From Bacteroides sp. AN502(2024) (GTDB taxonomy: Bacteria > Bacteroidota > Bacteroidia > Bacteroidales > Bacteroidaceae), in NCBI RefSeq assembly GCF_041227145.1, contig NZ_JBGFSP010000003.1, positions 2,790,001 through 2,854,000 on the forward strand: a stretch of 64,000 nt of DNA, given 5' to 3'. Position numbers and translations under genes: made by a program. Position 1 is the stretch's first letter; each line of letters begins with the position of its first letter. The notes beneath the pieces were generated by a model that saw nothing but the letters and a program-made list of their open reading frames with translations, was not told the DNA's origin and searched no databases. Below, in pieces: positions 45,921 to 54,498 of the stretch.

Positions 45921-47147
45921 ATGAAAAATATAAAGACTATTTTAGCTATTCTTCCGGCACTGTTATTCTCCTGTGCCGGAGATGACGTAGAGAAATATAT
46001 TCCGCCTACACCGATTGTTCCGTCAGACCCCGGAGAGGAAGTCGTTTATCATAAACGCGCTAAAGAGCAGTTTGATTTGATTAATCTGTATTATCGGGTT
46101 AATAGCGGGGCAACGGAAGGATTGTATAATGAAAATTATCCCAAGAAAGAGGGTGATAACGCTGCTTCTTTCTTATGGCCGTATGATGGTCTGGTTTCCG
46201 GTGCGGCTGCTTTGCACGCCTTAGGATATGACGTGAATTATGCAGCTATGGTTAATCGCTTTGAAGTTTATTATCGTACTTCCGGTGGAGCTGCGGGTGG
46301 TTATGGTTCTCAAACCAATGGTACTACCGGTAGTGGAACGCGTTTTTATGATGATAACTCTATTGTGGGGATTGAACTGGTAGAGGCCTTTAATTTATTA
46401 AATAATCAGGATTATTTAACGAAGGCTAAAAGAGTCGTTGGCTTCTTGAAAGCAGGTGAAGATGATATGTTTGGAGGAGGTCTTTGGTGGAATGAGGACC
46501 AGAAAGGTCAACAGGGAGTTGGGGATTCGAATAAACCGACATGCGCTAATGGATATGCAACATTGTTTTTGCTTGAATATTATTCTGTATGTCCTCAAGA
46601 GGAAAAAGCGGATGTTTTAGCTTTGGCAAAACGCTTATATGCTTGGACATTGGCTAATTTGCGTGATCCGGAGGATGGTTGTTACTGGAATGATAAACAA
46701 GCAGACGGATCTATTAATAAAACAAAATGGACGTACAATACCGGTGTGATGATTTCTAATGGAGTTCGTTTATATAAGATAACCGGTGAGCAGACTTATC
46801 TGGATAGTGCCATTGCTTCTTCGGATGGTGCATATAATTATTTTGTACGTCCGCTTAACGGACTGGCTTTGGCCTATCCCGATCATGACCCTTGGTTTAC
46901 AACCAAATTAGTCCGTGCATTTATCGATATTGAACCCTATTATAAAAATGCGGGTAATTATATCAAAACATTCATCAATTTCCTGGATTATGCATGCGAG
47001 AATGCTCGTTTGTCAAGTGGATTATTTTACGAAGATTGGACCGGAACAAACCCGAAACGGGCTGAACAATTGTTGATACAGGATGCCGCGCTCGAATCTC
47101 TGGGAATGATAGCTTTATATAAAGGAGAAACTGTGACGGAAGAATAG
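45921..47147 (+). CDS. GH76-family glycoside hydrolase lipoprotein (alpha-1,6-mannanase type)
   Basis: 408 residues with lipobox LLFSCAGDD, whose acidic residues after the Cys fit the Bacteroides surface-export signal. An (alpha/alpha)6 fold pattern follows with the GH76 catalytic Asp pair D144-D145 in RFYDDNSIVGIELVEAF, the FGGGLWWNED substrate segment and YNTGVMISNGVRLYKITG. GH76 enzymes cut alpha-1,6-mannan backbones. It overlaps closely with the second GH76 gene (3-base gap), suggesting a duplicated pair with divided tasks. Confidence 0.85.
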   Translation: MKNIKTILAILPALLFSCAGDDVEKYIPPTPIVPSDPGEEVVYHKRAKEQFDLINLYYRVNSGATEGLYNENYPKKEGDNAASFLWPYDGLVSGAAALHALGYDVNYAAMVNRFEVYYRTSGGAAGGYGSQTNGTTGSGTRFYDDNSIVGIELVEAFNLLNNQDYLTKAKRVVGFLKAGEDDMFGGGLWWNEDQKGQQGVGDSNKPTCANGYATLFLLEYYSVCPQEEKADVLALAKRLYAWTLANLRDPEDGCYWNDKQADGSINKTKWTYNTGVMISNGVRLYKITGEQTYLDSAIASSDGAYNYFVRPLNGLALAYPDHDPWFTTKLVRAFIDIEPYYKNAGNYIKTFINFLDYACENARLSSGLFYEDWTGTNPKRAEQLLIQDAALESLGMIALYKGETVTEE

Positions 47148-47150
47148 GGT

Positions 47151-48341
47151 ATGCGTAATGCATTGAGAAATATAGTTTTTTTTGTATCAGCGGTATCCAT
47201 GCTTTTCTCTTGTGGAGGAGAACCCGAAGCGACTCCAAACAAAGATAAGGCGGAGGAGATGTTTCAGCGTGTCTGGGAACTCTATCGGGTTCCCAAATAC
47301 GGTCTCTTCTCTGAATATTATCCTGGTAGCCATCGTCCTGATTTGACTTATTTTAATGACTCTGCCCGACAGGCTCAAGAGGTTTCTTACCTGTGGCCTA
47401 TGAGTGGTGTCTTTTCTTCAGCAGTATGGATGGCTGCCATCGAACCGGAGAAATATAGGGTTTATGTCGATTCAATGGTGATGGCGATGGAACATTATTA
47501 TGATACGGCACGCGTTCCTTTCGGTTATCAGGCTTACCCTGTCCAATTTGGTAAGGTAGACCGCTATTATGATGATAATGGCCTGGTAGGCATTGATTAT
47601 GTTGATTCTTATCAGGTAACTGGAAATCTTCATTATCTGGAAAAAGCGAAACAAGTCTTGACCTTTATTCTAAGTGGGTGGAATGAGAACTTTGAAGGGG
47701 CTGTTTCCTGGCTCGAAGGTGTGAAGGATCAGAAGCCGGCTTGCTCTAATGGAAAAGCGATGGTATTGGCTTTAAAACTGTATGAAGCAACTAAAGATGA
47801 TTACTATCTGGAGGTGGGAAAGAAATTCTATCATTGGATTGATAAATATCTGAAAGATCCGGAAAGAGGAGTCGTTTGGAACTCATGGTTAACAACTACT
47901 TCGGCAGTATGTCCGGATTTGTATACTTACAACACAGGAACTTTGCTACAAGCAGCTGTCGCTTTATATAACTATACCGGTGAACGGGCGTATTTGGATA
48001 ATGCTAAATTTCTGGCGGAAGGAAGTTATAAAGTGTTCTTTAAATACACGAAAGACGGTATCCCTTATATAGCCGATTTGCCTTGGTTTAATTTGGTTCT
48101 GTTCAGAGGATATCACGATCTGTACAATGTCACGGGAGATTCGAGATATGTGGATATCATGATAAAAGGATTGGATTACGCTTGGGATCATGCACGTGAT
48201 CAGGCGGGATTGATGTATCATGACTGGACAGGGCGGACTGATGAAAAACGGCAACCGAAATGGCTGTTGGATGCTTCGTGTGTGCCGGAGTATTATGCAC
48301 GTGTGGCGGTGATTAAAGGAGAAGTTAAAAACAAAAAATAA
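47151..48341 (+). CDS. Second GH76-family glycoside hydrolase lipoprotein
   Basis: 396 residues with lipobox LFSCGGEPE. The GH76 pattern is again clear: catalytic pair D141-D142 in RYYDDNGLVGIDYVDSY, FEGAVSWLEG in place of the first paralog's WWNED, and YNTGTLLQAAVALYNYTG. The substrate-segment difference (SWLEG for WWNED) hints at a different subsite or activity, so one of the two may be a binding or processive partner. It is followed by GH92 at 4 bases. Confidence 0.82.
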   Translation: MRNALRNIVFFVSAVSMLFSCGGEPEATPNKDKAEEMFQRVWELYRVPKYGLFSEYYPGSHRPDLTYFNDSARQAQEVSYLWPMSGVFSSAVWMAAIEPEKYRVYVDSMVMAMEHYYDTARVPFGYQAYPVQFGKVDRYYDDNGLVGIDYVDSYQVTGNLHYLEKAKQVLTFILSGWNENFEGAVSWLEGVKDQKPACSNGKAMVLALKLYEATKDDYYLEVGKKFYHWIDKYLKDPERGVVWNSWLTTTSAVCPDLYTYNTGTLLQAAVALYNYTGERAYLDNAKFLAEGSYKVFFKYTKDGIPYIADLPWFNLVLFRGYHDLYNVTGDSRYVDIMIKGLDYAWDHARDQAGLMYHDWTGRTDEKRQPKWLLDASCVPEYYARVAVIKGEVKNKK

Positions 48342-48345
48342 AGAA

Positions 48346-50721
48346 ATGATGAAATTGAGATGGATAGGTAGCTTGTTGATTTTGGTTGGTATCGTAGGGT
48401 GCGAAACACCTGATCGTCCCAATCCGGTAGAGTATGTGAATCCGAATATCGGTACGGTTCATAGTCGGTGGTTTTTCTATACTCCGGCTGCCGAGCCTTT
48501 TGGTTTGGCAAAGCTGGGTGCATCTACGAACGGTACGTACGGAAATAATCAAGGATGGGAGGCTGTAGGTTATGAGGACGGGCACACTTCTATTGATGGT
48601 TTTCCATGTCTGCATGAGTTTCAGATAGGTGGCATCGCATTAATGCCTGTAACGGGAAAAGTAAAAACAAATCCGGGAAAACTGGAAGACCCCGATAAAG
48701 GTTTTCGTTCCCGATTTGATAAAAGGGATGAAGTGGCACGTCCGGGATATTATTCTGTGTTATTGAAGGATTATCAGGTAAAGGCCGAACTTACAGCGAC
48801 AGCTCGTGTCGGATTCCAGCGTTATACATTCCCGGAATCGGAGAGTGCTCATCTGTTGTTTAATATAGGCAATCGTCAGGGAGAAAGTGGAGCTGTGCGT
48901 GATGCATACATTAAGCAGATAGATGGAAAAACGATTGAAGGTTATGTAATTACAGAGCCGGAATATGTGAAGAAGTATCAGGCGGGTGCTTCCGTTGCCA
49001 TGTATTTTTATGCCAAATTGGATCGCGAACCGGAATCTGTCGATGTTTTCTATCAGGATAGCGCTTTGACGGCTCGTAATGAGATAAAAGGACCGGGTGC
49101 TATCATGTGTCTGAATTATAAGACAAAGAAAGACGAGATCGTCAATGTGAAAATAGGTTTATCGTATACTTCCATAGCGAATGCGAAAGTGAATCTGGAG
49201 TCAGAGGCAAAAGAGTTGACTTTTGATGAGGCTATGAAGGCAACTACGGATAAATGGAATAAGGCTTTGAGCCGGATCTTGGTTTCCGGAGGTACGGAAG
49301 ATAGCAAAATCAAATTTTATACAGGGTTGTATCATGCCTTGTTGGGTAGGGGACTTGCCAGCGACGTTAACGGAGCTTATCCTAAAAATGACGGTACCAT
49401 CGGTCAGATACCTTTGACAAAGGATGGTAAACCGGAATATAGTCATTATAATACAGATGCGGTTTGGGGAGCTTATTGGAATCTGACTTTTCTTTGGGCA
49501 TTAGCATATCCGGAGTATTATAACGACTTTGTAAACAGTCTGTTGCTGGTGTATAAAGATGCCGGTTGGCTGGGTGATGGTATTGCCACCGGTAAGTATG
49601 TCTCCGGGGTGGGAACCAACATGGTGAGTATCACTCTGGCGGGCGCTTATAACAGTGGAATTCGCAATTTTGATGTGGAAACAGCTTATCAGGCAGCATT
49701 GAAGAATGAACTGGGCTGGGAAGGACGTATTGAAGGTGCGGGTAAAATGGATGTGAAACAGTTTGTGGAAAAAGGTTATGTGCCTTATGAGAATAGTATT
49801 TATTTCGGTACGCATCCGGAAGGTTCGAGCTTTTCCGCATCTCATACATTGGAATATAGTTTCAGTGCTTATGCGGTGGCTCAATGGGCAAAAGCCTTGG
49901 GACGTAAGGAAGATTATAAACGCTTGATGGAATTTTCTGCCGGTTGGGAGAAGCTATTCGATGATTCGTTGAAGATGATTCGTCCGAGAGTACCTAATGG
50001 TGAATTTATTGATGATTTTAATCCATTGGAGTCATGGAGAGGGTTTCAGGAAGGGAATGCGATGCAATATACTTTCTTTGTGCCGCAGAATCCGGCTCGT
50101 TTGATTGAGAAGGTAGGGAAGGATGAATTTAACAACCGATTGGATTCTATCTTTACGGAAGCTCGTAAGTCTATCTTTGGTGGTGGAAAGGTGGTAAACG
50201 CTTTTTCAGGCTTGCAGAGTCCTTATAATCATGGAAACCAGCCCAGTCTTCATATTTCCTGGTTGTTCAATTTCTCCGGTAAACCTTATTTGGCACAGAA
50301 ATGGACGCGTTTGATTTGTGATGAGTTTTATGGGACAAACGGAGAACATGGCTACGGTTACGGTCAGGATGAAGATCAGGGACAGTTGGGAGCCTGGTAT
50401 GTGATGGCGGCAATGGGGCTGTTCGATGTACAAGGAGGTTCTTGCGAACGACCGACCTTCCAGATTGGAAGTCCGTTGTTTGATAGGATTGAAATCAAAC
50501 TCAGTCCGATGAATGCGACGGGGAAAACGTTTGTGATTGAAACGACCGGTAATACATCGGATGCCTGTTATGTACAGTCCGCTACGTTGAATGGTAAACC
50601 CTTGGAACAATGTTGGATGTTCCGGGATGAACTCTATAAAGGTGGAACATTGAAACTCAGCATGGGAAATCAACCGAATGAGCGATGGGGAGTGGAGAAC
50701 CCGCCTCATTGTTCTGAATAA
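48346..50721 (+). CDS. GH92-family alpha-mannosidase lipoprotein
   Basis: 791 residues with lipobox VGIVGC. The family's two-domain layout is present: an N-terminal beta-sandwich (YVNPNIGTVHSRWFF, YEDGHTSIDGFPCLHEFQIG, ARPGYYSVLLKDYQV) and a C-terminal (alpha/alpha)6 domain (YSHYNTDAVWGAYWNLTFLW). The catalytic base region reads GYGQDEDQGQLGAWYVMAAM, matching the GNxD(D/E)xGxxSAWY motif. GH92 enzymes are calcium-dependent exo-alpha-mannosidases. It would release mannose from oligosaccharides made by the GH76 enzymes. The N-terminal HSRWFFYTPAAEPF differs from the usual family opening, so the linkage specificity may be unusual. Confidence 0.9.
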   Translation: MMKLRWIGSLLILVGIVGCETPDRPNPVEYVNPNIGTVHSRWFFYTPAAEPFGLAKLGASTNGTYGNNQGWEAVGYEDGHTSIDGFPCLHEFQIGGIALMPVTGKVKTNPGKLEDPDKGFRSRFDKRDEVARPGYYSVLLKDYQVKAELTATARVGFQRYTFPESESAHLLFNIGNRQGESGAVRDAYIKQIDGKTIEGYVITEPEYVKKYQAGASVAMYFYAKLDREPESVDVFYQDSALTARNEIKGPGAIMCLNYKTKKDEIVNVKIGLSYTSIANAKVNLESEAKELTFDEAMKATTDKWNKALSRILVSGGTEDSKIKFYTGLYHALLGRGLASDVNGAYPKNDGTIGQIPLTKDGKPEYSHYNTDAVWGAYWNLTFLWALAYPEYYNDFVNSLLLVYKDAGWLGDGIATGKYVSGVGTNMVSITLAGAYNSGIRNFDVETAYQAALKNELGWEGRIEGAGKMDVKQFVEKGYVPYENSIYFGTHPEGSSFSASHTLEYSFSAYAVAQWAKALGRKEDYKRLMEFSAGWEKLFDDSLKMIRPRVPNGEFIDDFNPLESWRGFQEGNAMQYTFFVPQNPARLIEKVGKDEFNNRLDSIFTEARKSIFGGGKVVNAFSGLQSPYNHGNQPSLHISWLFNFSGKPYLAQKWTRLICDEFYGTNGEHGYGYGQDEDQGQLGAWYVMAAMGLFDVQGGSCERPTFQIGSPLFDRIEIKLSPMNATGKTFVIETTGNTSDACYVQSATLNGKPLEQCWMFRDELYKGGTLKLSMGNQPNERWGVENPPHCSE

Positions 50722-50799
50722 ACAGCTTATTTTCCTCGGTGGCGATGTCGTTTGACACCGCACCGGGGATTCTACATTTTATCATATAGTGAGTTAAAT

Positions 50800-51969
50800 A
50801 TGAAAACACAAAACTCTATTTATGCGGCCCTTCCTGTTCTATTCGGATTCTTTGTAATGGGCTTCTGCGATATAGTCGGTATTTCGTCCGATTATGTTCA
50901 ACGTACTTTCGACTGGTCTCCCGTGATGACGGGATTTGTTCCTTCGTTAGTCTTTATCTGGTTCCTGTTTTTGGGTATTCCTATTGGAAATCAAATGAAC
51001 AAATGGGGGCGTAAAAATACAGTCCTGCTTAGTATGGGAATAACGGTAGTGGGCATGTTACTGCCATTGATCATTTATAACAGCGCAACTTGCATGATGG
51101 CTTATGCTCTTTTGGGAATTGGCAATGCCATTTTGCAGGTTTCACTGAATCCGTTATTGAGTAATGTGGTAACCAGTCAACGTTTACTGACAAGTAGTTT
51201 GACGGCAGGGCAAGTAATCAAAGCTGTATCTTCTCTCGTCGGTCCGGAGATTGTGTTATTGGCCGTGGCTCACTTTGGAGATGACAAATGGTATTATTGC
51301 TTTCCGATATTAGGCTTTATCACGTTATTATCTGCAATTTGGCTGATAGCTACTCCTGTAAAACGGGAAGATTACAGTGCTGCAATCCAGCAGCTTTCTA
51401 TCAGTGATACTTTTTCTTTGTTGAAGGATAGAACGATTCTATTGTTGTTTTTGGGTATCTTTTTTATTGTGGGAGTGGATGTTGCTACCAATTTTATCAG
51501 TTCCAAACTGATGGCGGAACGGTTTGAATGGACGACGGAACAAGTGAAGTTTGCTCCACAAGTTTATTTTCTAAGTCGTACGGTAGGTGCTTTATTGGGT
51601 ACTTTCTTGTTAGCCCGTATCGCTGAAATAAGATATTTTCGTGTGAATATTGTTGCCTGTATTTTCTCTTTGCTTATTCTAGCCTTTGTGCAAAACGATA
51701 TGGTAAATCTGATTTGTATCGGTGCTGTCGGTTTCTTTGCGTCATCAGTATTTTCTATCATTTATTCGATGGCTTTACAGGCAAGGCCGGAAAAAGCAAA
51801 TCAGATTTCCGGGTTGATGATTACTGCTGTTGCCGGTGGTGGAGTGGTTACTCCGGTAATTGGGTTGGCGATTGGAACAGTAGGTGTGATCGGAGGTGTT
51901 TTTGCCACTTTAGCTTGTGTGTGTTATTTGACTTATTGCGCTTTTGGAGTGAAAACAGTAAAGGCATAG
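50800..51969 (+). CDS. MFS sugar transporter (FucP/GlcP-like)
   Basis: 389 residues from ATG 50800 (MKTQNSIYAALPVLFGFFVM); an upstream ATG at 50752 only adds a polar, non-conserved lead. Twelve predicted helices with the FHS/FucP-type features: FFVMGFCDIVGISSDYVQ in helix 1, LGIPIGNQMNKWGRKN between helices 2 and 3, and SLNPLLSNVV in helix 4. It imports a monosaccharide by proton symport. As the last gene of the operon, 78 bases after GH92, it probably carries mannose into the cytoplasm for the ROK kinase. Confidence 0.87.
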   Translation: MKTQNSIYAALPVLFGFFVMGFCDIVGISSDYVQRTFDWSPVMTGFVPSLVFIWFLFLGIPIGNQMNKWGRKNTVLLSMGITVVGMLLPLIIYNSATCMMAYALLGIGNAILQVSLNPLLSNVVTSQRLLTSSLTAGQVIKAVSSLVGPEIVLLAVAHFGDDKWYYCFPILGFITLLSAIWLIATPVKREDYSAAIQQLSISDTFSLLKDRTILLLFLGIFFIVGVDVATNFISSKLMAERFEWTTEQVKFAPQVYFLSRTVGALLGTFLLARIAEIRYFRVNIVACIFSLLILAFVQNDMVNLICIGAVGFFASSVFSIIYSMALQARPEKANQISGLMITAVAGGGVVTPVIGLAIGTVGVIGGVFATLACVCYLTYCAFGVKTVKA

Positions 51970-52049
51970 TAACGCTATGGTTGAGATTGGAGATTTCACT
52001 TTTACACAGATTTTAATTAGAATTTTCTTCTGATTTGTTTCTATTATTG

Positions 52050-52057
52050 TATCTTTG
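52050..52057 (+). promoter_or_regulatory. -7 promoter box before cobalamin riboswitch 1
   Basis: TATCTTTG, about 10 bases before the riboswitch. The -33 element is weak. Confidence 0.5.
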
Positions 52058-52065
52058 CCACAGAA

Positions 52066-52250
52066 ATTTTGGTGTCATTCGTCCGATGCTACGGAAGAAT
52101 GGTGAAAAGGGAATCAGGTGTAAGTCCTGAACAGACCCGCTGCTGTAAGCTCCGCCCAAAGTTTTCCTACAATACTCAAATCCACTGTCTCGTTTTGGGG
52201 AGATGGGAAGGGCGTTAGGAAAATGGAGTAAGTCAGAAGACCTGCCAAAG
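52066..52250 (+). promoter_or_regulatory. Cobalamin riboswitch 1
   Basis: Core elements in order: GGTGAAAAGGGAATCAGGTG, AGTCCTGAACAGACCCGCTG, CTGTAAGC, an extended arm with GAAGGGCG-like loop, and AGTCAGAAGACCTGCC. This is the adenosylcobalamin/B12-box class. It lies upstream of a BtuG-relic and the BtuG-like lipoprotein gene, which it should repress when cobalamin is plentiful. Confidence 0.92.
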
Positions 52251-52334
52251 TTGAATTCTTGAAACTTTCTGGGATTAGAGTTTGAAGAGTACGGTTTTTA
52301 AATCGAAATATATCTTTAATTGTTGAGGAGTACC

Positions 52335-52454
52335 CGTGAAGTGGTAGTCGGCTATCAACCGGAAGAGATGGTGATAAAGGATGGAAAACTTTATGTTGCC
52401 AATTGGGGCGGATATTGTTTCCCGGATTGGGACCGGATTGTATCCAATAAATAA
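52335..52454 (+). pseudogene. Relic of a btuG-type gene
   Basis: 39 codons plus TAA with no start: VVVGYQPEEMVIKDGKLYVA, then NWGGYCFPDWDRIVSNK. This lines up with VVGYQPEEMVIVGNKLYVAN in the intact BtuG gene of this window (57884-59041), including the following GGY and DR positions. Only this blade fragment of the propeller remains, between the riboswitch and the next gene. Confidence 0.8.
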
Positions 52455-52472
52455 TTGATAATAGAAGTAAAA

Positions 52473-53777
52473 ATGAAAAAGTTTTTAGTATTGGCAACTG
52501 TTGCCTTGGGAGTTGCTTTTGCAGCGTGTGATGAGGAGGAAAATTTGAGTCCGTCTGTGTCGATTGGAAATGAGTCGGGAAGTAATGTGATAGTGCAATT
52601 AGATACATTGTATCTGGATGCCCGGACTGAAAACCTGTCCGGGACGATGAAGTATGTATGGACGGTAGATGGAAAAGACGTTTCAACTGCTTCCACATAT
52701 AAGTTCTCACGGCCTAAGACTGGAGAATATGCGATAGGATTGACTGTGTCGGACAGCAATGGGGAAACTTTTCAAACGAATATAACTGCCAAGGTAGAAG
52801 GTCGGTTTGGCAAAGGAACTTTTATTTTGAATGAGGGAAATATGGGTAATGAAACCGGAACTTTGACCTTTGTGGATCCAAAGGGTACGGTGATAGATAG
52901 TGCATACTATCGGGTAAATCAAACTTTGCTTGGTAATGTCTGCCAGGATTTGTTCATTTGTGATAGTAAAATTTATGTACTTTCTCAAAATGGAGCAAAG
53001 AATGGGGGTGAGGGATTACTGACTATTGCTAATGCGGATAATTTAGAGAAAGAAAGAGTTTATGATAATGCTACTTTGTCCTGGCCTACTAATTTAGCGG
53101 TAGTAAAAGAGGCTCTGTATATTCGTGATAAAAAGGGAGTCTATATGTTAAACACTTCTACAGGTGCTTTGACTTTAGTTGAAGGTACGGGTGGAGCCTT
53201 GAAACAACGTATGGCCGTGGTTGGAGAAAAAGTTTTTGTGATGGGTAACAAGAAACTTTTTGTCATTCAGAACGGAGTTGTTGTACATACTATTCCTTTT
53301 GAAGGTGCTTTATCCGGTGTGGCTAAGACGTATGATAAGAACTTATGGGTATCATGTACGAATCCGGCAAGTATTATAAAAGTCAATCCCTCTGACTATA
53401 CGATCATTGACTCTCATGCTTTAGATGTCAGTATTGGTGCCGGTTGGGGTGTTGCTCCGGCTTTCTCAGCGAAAGATGATGCTATTTACTTCAGTAATGG
53501 CGGTTTTAATCTATATCGACATCTCTTTTCACAAAATAAGACGGAAAAAGTTGCCAATATCAAAGATTACGTAGAAGATGCCGGAGTGTATTATAACAGT
53601 TTAGGTGTCGATCCGGTGAGTGGAGAGATTTATTTTGCAACTCTAAAGGGATATTCAGAGTATAAGGCAAATGATATTGCTATTTTTGATTTCACTAAAA
53701 CACCGGTTTTACAGGCTGACATTAAAAATAAGAACAGTTTTCCGGCAGGAGTTTTCTTTACGGAGAATTTTAAGTGA
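52473..53777 (+). CDS. BtuG-like beta-propeller lipoprotein under riboswitch control
   Basis: 434 residues from ATG 52473 (MKKFLVLATVALG); the frame opens at 52455 but MIIEVK adds nothing to the signal. The lipobox is AFAACDEEE. Residues ~40-115 are a PKD/Ig-like domain (MKYVWTVDGKDVSTAS, YAIGLTVSDSNGE) like those in the protein at 54499. The rest is a seven-bladed propeller of the DUF5074/BtuG kind (GTFILNEGNMGNETGTLTFV, then FKINP-type strand repeats), sharing the LNEGNMG opening with BtuG. BtuG proteins bind cobamides at the cell surface for BtuB. The riboswitch supports a cobamide-related role; binding itself is inferred. Confidence 0.8.
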   Translation: MKKFLVLATVALGVAFAACDEEENLSPSVSIGNESGSNVIVQLDTLYLDARTENLSGTMKYVWTVDGKDVSTASTYKFSRPKTGEYAIGLTVSDSNGETFQTNITAKVEGRFGKGTFILNEGNMGNETGTLTFVDPKGTVIDSAYYRVNQTLLGNVCQDLFICDSKIYVLSQNGAKNGGEGLLTIANADNLEKERVYDNATLSWPTNLAVVKEALYIRDKKGVYMLNTSTGALTLVEGTGGALKQRMAVVGEKVFVMGNKKLFVIQNGVVVHTIPFEGALSGVAKTYDKNLWVSCTNPASIIKVNPSDYTIIDSHALDVSIGAGWGVAPAFSAKDDAIYFSNGGFNLYRHLFSQNKTEKVANIKDYVEDAGVYYNSLGVDPVSGEIYFATLKGYSEYKANDIAIFDFTKTPVLQADIKNKNSFPAGVFFTENFK

Positions 53778-53812
53778 TGGATTTAACCCTATAATCTATC
53801 ATTTTTATTGAT

Positions 53813-53886
53813 AAAGACTTTCTCATTCAATCAACAAATATCCTTTTTTTAGAAGAGTATATTTTCTGATTGATGAGAAAGTCTTT
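53813..53886. terminator. Long hairpin, probable bidirectional terminator
   Basis: Arms of 20-21 bp (53813-53833 and 53867-53886, AAAGACTTTCTCAT.../...ATGAGAAAGTCTTT) with one bulge and T-rich flanks. It lies after the BtuG-like gene. Confidence 0.7.
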
Positions 53887-53887
53887 T

Positions 53888-54351
53888 CTATTTCAATAAC
53901 CATTTCCAAATAGGGAGTATTTCAATCAGTTTACCTGCTATCTCAATAGTCCGTTCTTCAGAATAGGTGATTATCATCAGTTGAGAACAGTCGAGGACTT
54001 TGGATAGTTTTATTAGAGCCCCCACTTCACGATCGTATGTTCTGTCACTGTTATCCAAGGAGTAACATACTTGAATGGCTGTGGTGCTATCTGGAAGATA
54101 AAAGTCAGCTTCTATGCCTTTATGGTAGAAAAAACAGCATCTTATGTTCGTAGCGTCTAAGTAGGGTTATGGCAGCTAAATTTTCCAATAAAGATAATGG
54201 CGCGTAGCTATATCCCCCCAATAATTTTTTTGATATATACTGGTTAGATAATCCCGTTTTGCATTAAGGGTGGCACAAGAATCACCTTATATTGGGGGAC
54301 TTCAAGTTGGTTATCTGCAATTACAGATTTTAGAATTGTTCTATCCATCAT
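53888..54351 (-). pseudogene. AAA ATPase/DUF4143 relic with internal deletion
   Basis: On the minus strand the gene opens with MDRTILKSVIADNQLEVPQY, the usual N-terminus of this ATPase family, and breaks after ~25 residues. The C-terminal part resumes as FYHKGIEADFYLPDSTTAIQ, then YDREVGALIKLSKVLDCSQL, and ends KLIEILPIWKWLLK with TAG at 53888-53890. The Walker region and most of the middle are gone, and stops occur between the parts. It stands between the two cobalamin units. Confidence 0.8.
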
Positions 54352-54498
54352 AATGTGTATATCTTATCGATGATATAAATATAGGTATTTTTATCCTATC
54401 TACAAGATAAAAATAGGATTGTTTTATCTCATAGATAGGATAAATTGGTAAATGGGCAATTCTACTTTTTCTGATAATTCAACTGTGAATTGTTTTCA
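54352..54498. repeat. AT-rich palindromic region upstream of ATPase relic
   Basis: A 13-bp inverted repeat TTTATCCTATCTA (54390-54402) and TAGATAGGATAAA (54432-54444) encloses nested AGATAAAA/TTTTATCT arms. It is probably the former promoter/operator region of the ATPase gene. Confidence 0.55.
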
